Assembly (NCBI RefSeq): GCF_000022365.1
Contig: NC_012804.1
Span: forward strand, 1,981,439 to 2,045,438
Reading direction: 5' to 3'
Length of the DNA stretch: 64,000 bases
Origin: Thermococcus gammatolerans EJ3
GTDB lineage: Archaea > Methanobacteriota_B > Thermococci > Thermococcales > Thermococcaceae
Shown: in pieces, positions 59,897 to 64,000 of the stretch
How the letters are laid out: each line of letters starts with the position of its first letter
Numbering within the stretch: the first letter of the stretch is position 1
Position numbers and translations under genes: made by a program
The notes under the pieces: generated by a model
The model's database searches: none
Seen by the model: the letters and a program-made list of their open reading frames with translations, nothing else
What the model was told of the DNA's origin: nothing

Positions 59897-60853
59897 ATGT
59901 ACAGAGAACATAGAATAGGAGTAGTTGTCCCGGCGTACAATGAAGAGGCGCTCATAGGGGACACACTCTCGGGCATTCCGGACTATGTGGACCGGATATA
60001 CGTTGTCAACGATGGCTCGAAGGACAGAACCCCTCAAATCGTTGGGGAATTCCAGAAAAAAGACGGCAGGATCGTCCTAATAAATCATGAGAAGAATATG
60101 GGCGTTGGCAAATCTATCATAGACGGCTACAAGGCCGCTCTTAAGGATGGGATGGACATCGTTGCGGTCATGGCCGGCGACAACCAGATGGATCCCGCCT
60201 ATCTTCCAGACCTTCTGGATCCCATCGTTGAGGGGAGAGCCGACTACACCAAGGGAAATCGCCTCCTCGGTCCTGACTACGTGAGGAACATGCCCAAGTT
60301 CAGGTACATCGGCAACATGATACTGACTTTTCTGACCAAAATAGCCTCAGGTTACTGGCATATAATGGACCCACAAAACGGCTACACTGCAATCTCAAAA
60401 AAAGCACTGGAAACCATTCCACTGGATAAAGTGTATACGTGGTACGGTTATCCAAACGACTTGCTCGTAAAACTGAACGTTTACGGCTTCAGGGTTCTTG
60501 ACGTGCCGATTCCGGCCAAGTACGGCAGGGAAAAGTCAAAGATAAAGTACACGAAGTACATCCTGAAGGTCTCCTGGCTCCTCCTGAGGGACTTCTTCTG
60601 GAGGCTGAAGGAGAAGTACCTACTCTACAACTTCCACCCACTGGTGTTCTTCTACATCTTCGGGATACTCTTCCTGCTAGTGGGCACCGGGGGAGTTCTG
60701 TTCGCATTCTACCAGAAGTTCGTCCTTCACAGGGCCGTGCTCTTCTACTACCTGACCCTATCCCTGCTGGTGTTCGCCATAGGGCTTATAATGTTCCTCT
60801 TCGCGATGCTGTTTGACATGGAGGAGGAGAGGAGGAATTATCAAAAAAGGTGA
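59897..60853 (+). CDS. Membrane glycosyltransferase family 2 (dolichol-phosphate-mannose synthase-like)
   Basis: 318 residues from ATG 59897 (ATG 59891 also possible), preceded by AGGGGATGG. GT-A motifs: VVVPAYNEEALIGDTLSGIPD, VVNDGSKDRTPQIV, AVMAGDNQMDPAYLPDL, then KGNRLLGPDYVRN. Two hydrophobic helices follow at the C-terminus (LVFFYIFGILFLLVGTGGVL and FYYLTLSLLVFAIGLIMFLF). It resembles dolichol-phosphate sugar transferases anchored to the membrane. It likely loads a sugar onto dolichol for the surface glycan. Confidence 0.88.
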   Translation: MYREHRIGVVVPAYNEEALIGDTLSGIPDYVDRIYVVNDGSKDRTPQIVGEFQKKDGRIVLINHEKNMGVGKSIIDGYKAALKDGMDIVAVMAGDNQMDPAYLPDLLDPIVEGRADYTKGNRLLGPDYVRNMPKFRYIGNMILTFLTKIASGYWHIMDPQNGYTAISKKALETIPLDKVYTWYGYPNDLLVKLNVYGFRVLDVPIPAKYGREKSKIKYTKYILKVSWLLLRDFFWRLKEKYLLYNFHPLVFFYIFGILFLLVGTGGVLFAFYQKFVLHRAVLFYYLTLSLLVFAIGLIMFLFAMLFDMEEERRNYQKR

Positions 60854-60858
60854 AGGGC

Positions 60859-61929
60859 ATGAACGTATTAGTTAGTGTCAATCATCCAGCACATGTACAT
60901 CTTTTCAAAAATTTCATATGGGAAATGGAGAAAAAAGGTCATGAGGTGCATATAGTAGCAAGGGATAAAGAAGTGACAAAGCATCTCTTAAACGCATATA
61001 ATTTCGAGTATGGTATCATAAGCAAAAAAATCGAAAATCCCCTAGGGGTGAGTATTGAGGCAGGAATTAGGATTCTAAACTTAACACTAAAGACATCAAA
61101 GTTTCACCCAGAAATAACGCTCTCAATTACCGATGGAACAATTGGGGCATTTTCAAGAGTATTGGGAGTGCCATCCATACAATTTACGGATACAGAGCAT
61201 GCAGATCTTATACTCAAAACTTCTGTTCCTTTTGCTGATGTAATTTTAACACCTATGCCCTTTAAAAGAAATCTTGGCAAAAAACAGATCCGCTACAATG
61301 GATACCACGAGTTAGCATACCTGCACCCAAATTACTTTAAGCCCGATCCCTCGGTGTTAGACGAGCTCGGCCTCAGTAAGGGGGACACTTTCATCGTTTT
61401 GAGAGTTGTATCGTGGACTGCAAGCCATGATGTTGGGCAAAAAGGCATTAGAAACAGAGTTAATTTTGTAAAAGAACTTGAAAAATACGGTCAGGTGTTT
61501 ATATCTGCAGAGGGGAAATTAGAGAGGGAATTAGAGAAATATAGAGTGAAAATACCTCCTGAACGAATGCATGATCTTTTATATTATGCTACTCTGTACG
61601 TTGGTGAGGGAGGAACTACTGCAAGTGAAGCGGCAACTCTCGGAACACACTCTATTCATATATCTACTACCGCCAAATACTGTGGGGTTTTTTATGACAT
61701 AAACAGATATGGACTTCTATGGATTTCTGAAGATGAGCGTAGTAGTATAGAATTAACAAAGACTCTCCTAGGTGAGAACGATTTATGGGGAAGAGGAAAG
61801 AAAAAAAGAAAGAAATTAATTAAAAGCAAAATTAATCTAACCCCCTTTATGGTCTGGTTTATAGAGAACTATCCAAATAGCTTAAAAGAATTTAAAGAAA
61901 ATCCCAAGATACAATACAAGTTTAGGTGA
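60859..61929 (+). CDS. DUF354 family protein, glycosyltransferase-like
   Basis: 356 residues from ATG 60859 with GGTGA upstream. MNVLVSVNHPAHVHLFKNF, the internal TDTEHADLILKTSVPFADVI and the GEGGTTASEAATLGTHSIHIS C-terminal region mark DUF354, which has a GT-B-like fold and often resides in polysaccharide loci. No catalytic role is proven. The DNA is noticeably more AT-rich than the neighbours, hinting at separate acquisition. It overlaps the upstream gene's end only in the alternative GTG start. Confidence 0.8.
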   Translation: MNVLVSVNHPAHVHLFKNFIWEMEKKGHEVHIVARDKEVTKHLLNAYNFEYGIISKKIENPLGVSIEAGIRILNLTLKTSKFHPEITLSITDGTIGAFSRVLGVPSIQFTDTEHADLILKTSVPFADVILTPMPFKRNLGKKQIRYNGYHELAYLHPNYFKPDPSVLDELGLSKGDTFIVLRVVSWTASHDVGQKGIRNRVNFVKELEKYGQVFISAEGKLERELEKYRVKIPPERMHDLLYYATLYVGEGGTTASEAATLGTHSIHISTTAKYCGVFYDINRYGLLWISEDERSSIELTKTLLGENDLWGRGKKKRKKLIKSKINLTPFMVWFIENYPNSLKEFKENPKIQYKFR

Positions 61930-62037
61930 CGAATGTATGAAGATTATTACAACACTCAGTATTCATCTGCAGTTCATCGAAATGACCGTACTCATATCCC
62001 AAGAAAGCACTGCAATAAGGTTCATGGGGGGAACATA

Positions 62038-62667
62038 ATGAGAGTCCTCTTCCTCTCCCCCCACACGGATGATGTTGAGCTGGGGGCCGGCGGGACTTTG
62101 GTGAAGTTCCTGGAACTCGGTCACGAAATACTCTGGGTGGTGTTCTCCACTGCTGAGGAATCCCTGCCAGACAACATGCCAAAGGACACGTTAAAAAGGG
62201 AATTCCTGGGAGTAATAAACGATCTGGGTCTAAAAGGGGAGAACTACAGGATACTGAACTTTCATGTCAGGAGGTTACATGAATACAGGCAGGAGATTCT
62301 TGAGGAGTTAGTGAAAATCAGGAAAGAGTTTGCACCGGATTTGGTCATTGGTCCCTCGCTTAACGACTACCACCAGGATCATCAGGTTGTGGCGTGGGAG
62401 ATGACCCGAGCGTTCAAGAACACGTCCTCAATAATCTGTTACGAGCTTCCTTGGAACCATGTGACGTTTAACACTCAGCTCTTCATCAAGCTGGAGGAAA
62501 AGCACGTTAAAAAGAAGGTCGAGCTCTTAAGTAATTATGAGAGCCAGCTCCTCCTTAACAGACCATACTTTTCAAAGGATTTTATCTTCGGATGGGCAAG
62601 GATGAGGGGAGTCCAGGTTAAGGCGGAATTTGCTGAAGCCTTTGAGGTGATAAGATGGATACTGTAA
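62038..62667 (+). CDS. PIG-L (LmbE) family deacetylase
   Basis: 209 residues from ATG 62038, after GGGGGGAA; the frame upstream is not coding. LSPHTDDVELGAGGTLVKFL holds the zinc motif (His-x-Asp-Asp) and SLNDYHQDHQVVAWEM the second motif (HxDH). PIG-L enzymes remove acetyl groups from N-acetyl sugars such as GlcNAc-PI. In this locus it may deacetylate an N-acetylated sugar for further modification. It overlaps the ATP-grasp gene by 13 bases. Confidence 0.9.
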   Translation: MRVLFLSPHTDDVELGAGGTLVKFLELGHEILWVVFSTAEESLPDNMPKDTLKREFLGVINDLGLKGENYRILNFHVRRLHEYRQEILEELVKIRKEFAPDLVIGPSLNDYHQDHQVVAWEMTRAFKNTSSIICYELPWNHVTFNTQLFIKLEEKHVKKKVELLSNYESQLLLNRPYFSKDFIFGWARMRGVQVKAEFAEAFEVIRWIL

Positions 62668-63704
62668 GGGTTCTAATCACTGGCGCTGGTGCACCCGGGA
62701 TTAGAGGAACACTTTACTCTCTGAAAAGCAACTGGGACAACAGGAAAATCACAACAATCGGAGTTGACATGAAGGGAGAAGTCGTCGGGAAGTACCTGTG
62801 TGACAGATTTTATCAAGTTCCTCCCGCCAGTAGCGAGGAATTCATCCCCACTCTGTTGGACATTTGTGAGAGAGAGGAAGTTGACGTGGTTCTTCCTCAA
62901 GTAACGGCTGAACTTTATCCCCTGGCAAGATACAAAGAAGATTTCGAGAAAATTGGCACGAAAGTGGCCGTTTCCGGCTATGAAGCTATAGAGCTTGCCA
63001 ACAGCAAAAAGGAACTCATGAAAATTGCCAAGAAAGTTGGCGTCCCTTATCCTGAGTTTTATGTAGTTCGAACGTGGGATGAACTGGAAAGCTCTGCCGA
63101 AAAGCTGGGATTTCCGTTTGTGGTTAAACCGCCGGTTGCAAGTGGAATGAGGGGATTCAGAATCGTTTACAAAAATATCAACAGGAAGGAGGCGTTCTTC
63201 AAAGAGAAACCCGACAGCTCCAAGGTGACGATGGAAGAGCTTCACAACATCTTGGGTGAAGAGTTCCCGGAGCTCCTTGCCATGGAGTACCTTCCGGGTA
63301 GGGAGTATAGCGTAGACGTGCTCTCAAGTGTGGATAACGTGCACGTGGTGGTTCCAAGGAGGAGGGACACCATACGGACGGGCATAACTTTCGTTGGCAC
63401 TGTAGAGAAGAGGGATGACTTAATAGAATTCTCGGAAAGGCTTACCCTTAAAATCGGTCTTGAGTATGCAACGGGACTTCAGTTTAAGGAGGATGAGGAA
63501 GGTATTCCAAAGGTTATAGAGTCCAACCCTCGGATTCAGGGAACAATGGTTCTCTCGACGGTGGCGGGGGTTAATGTTATATACGGCGCGGTCAAGTTGG
63601 CACTTGGTGAAGAGTTGCCTGAATTCAGAGTTAGGTGGGGTACTAGGCTTTTGAGGTTCTGGGGTGGAGTTGGGGTTGTAGATGGGGAGGTGTTCGAAAT
63701 ATGA
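62655..63704 (+). CDS. ATP-grasp family protein
   Basis: 349 residues. The N-terminal VRVLITGAGAPGIRGTLYSL is a Rossmann-type nucleotide fold; GFPFVVKPPVASGMRGFRIV binds ATP; LAMEYLPGREYSVDVLS and IESNPRIQGTM bind metal. The family resembles CarB halves and joins a carboxylate to an amine or other nucleophile. With the PIG-L gene before it and a PHP gene after it, it may attach an amino acid or acid to a freed amino group on the glycan. This is inference. Confidence 0.87.
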   Translation: MDTVRVLITGAGAPGIRGTLYSLKSNWDNRKITTIGVDMKGEVVGKYLCDRFYQVPPASSEEFIPTLLDICEREEVDVVLPQVTAELYPLARYKEDFEKIGTKVAVSGYEAIELANSKKELMKIAKKVGVPYPEFYVVRTWDELESSAEKLGFPFVVKPPVASGMRGFRIVYKNINRKEAFFKEKPDSSKVTMEELHNILGEEFPELLAMEYLPGREYSVDVLSSVDNVHVVVPRRRDTIRTGITFVGTVEKRDDLIEFSERLTLKIGLEYATGLQFKEDEEGIPKVIESNPRIQGTMVLSTVAGVNVIYGAVKLALGEELPEFRVRWGTRLLRFWGGVGVVDGEVFEI

Positions 63705-64000
63705 AGACGTGGAGGAGGTATGAGGAGTATCTTTTAACTGGTGAGTGGCACGTTCACACGAACTACACTGATGGGCGGAATTCGGTCTTCGAAATCTGTG
63801 AGCGGGCCAGGGAGCTTGGCATTCCCCTTCTGGCTTTTACGGAGCACGTGAGGAGGAAGTTGACTTATGATTTCAATGAGTTCCTGAGCGATATTGATCG
63901 GGCGAGAGAGGAGTTTCCGGAGTTGATAATTCTTAGTGGTATCGAGGCTAAAGTTCTGCCCGATGGAAGTTTAGATGTGGAAGATGATATTATAAGGCAG
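63701..64000 (+). CDS. PHP-domain phosphoesterase-like protein (partial)
   Basis: The first 100 codons only, open at the window end. ATG 63701 overlaps the ATP-grasp stop (ATGA). GEWHVHTNYTDGRNSVFEIC holds the first PHP metal site (HxH...D), LAFTEHV the second, and LSGIEAKVLPDG the third; all fit the PHP family of phosphoesterases/histidinol phosphatases. It is the last gene visible and likely continues the glycan operon. Substrate unknown. Confidence 0.85.
   Translation, partial: MKTWRRYEEYLLTGEWHVHTNYTDGRNSVFEICERARELGIPLLAFTEHVRRKLTYDFNEFLSDIDRAREEFPELIILSGIEAKVLPDGSLDVEDDIIRQ

Noticed and set aside
1..64000. CRISPR arrays or cas genes, insertion sequences and rRNA.
   Set aside because: No regularly spaced repeats, transposase or rRNA segments were seen on either strand.

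Overview
This window is almost certainly from a Thermococcus-like hyperthermophilic euryarchaeon. The evidence is lineage-specific: CGP-CTERM surface proteins (4456-6162, 19325-21247), two DUF257 proteins, CDP-archaeol synthase (CarS), archaeosine synthase (ArcS), a TtuA-type tRNA thiolase, an aspartate/tyrosine decarboxylase of the MfnA type, a GH57 4-alpha-glucanotransferase preceded by a perfect Thermococcales glycolytic motif (TATCAC-N5-GTGATA), and two tandem box C/D guide RNAs. Genes are dense, start after GGTGA/GGAGG ribosome-binding sites and often overlap by 1-4 bases.

Layout. 1-4378: end of pyrB, pyrI, a DUF/UPF0200 pair, an orphan antitoxin with a broken VapC, a DUF523-like protein and glmM. 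4456-13504 is an accessory region of surface and membrane genes: a CGP-CTERM operon and a second small membrane gene share a 34-nt leader and promoter, and a tandem family of small membrane proteins sits with a large surface protein, including a frameshifted copy and a C-terminal remnant of a second surface protein. 13505-23887: DUF257, TldD/TldE, a USP-transporter-USP block, a secreted Lon-like (S16) protease, a PP-loop enzyme and two methyltransferases. 23940-26364: a small AT-rich gene and decayed toxin-antitoxin genes (HEPN/MNT, UPF0175/DUF3368). 26342-42101: mostly core functions (archaeosine and thiolated tRNA, t6A methylthiolation, lipid synthesis, signal peptidase, glucanotransferase, antiporter, CoA precursor synthesis). 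42257-42398 holds two C/D sRNAs.

43172-64000 is a surface-glycan locus. It has a flippase, glycosyltransferases, a pyruvyltransferase-like protein, an asparagine-synthase-like amidotransferase, UDP-glucose dehydrogenase and GalU, then a complete WbpD-WbpE-WbpB-WbpA set for a 2,3-diamino-2,3-dideoxy uronic acid, and finally a DUF354, PIG-L, ATP-grasp and PHP series that runs off the window. The leftward block 44813-51036 and the gene at 60859-61929 look clearly richer in A+T than the surrounding DNA, as expected for exchanged glycan cassettes. The WbpA-type dehydrogenase carries a 468-residue intein inserted exactly before its catalytic cysteine.

The strongest candidates for something little described are the duplicated surface-protein/small-membrane-protein array (8846-13337), the duplicated promoter-leader element (6621-6700 and 7204-7279), and the 135-bp in-frame insertion between pyrB and pyrI. 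Limits: everything is read by eye, no searches were run, family names rest on remembered motifs, and several single-base frameshifts could be sequencing errors.
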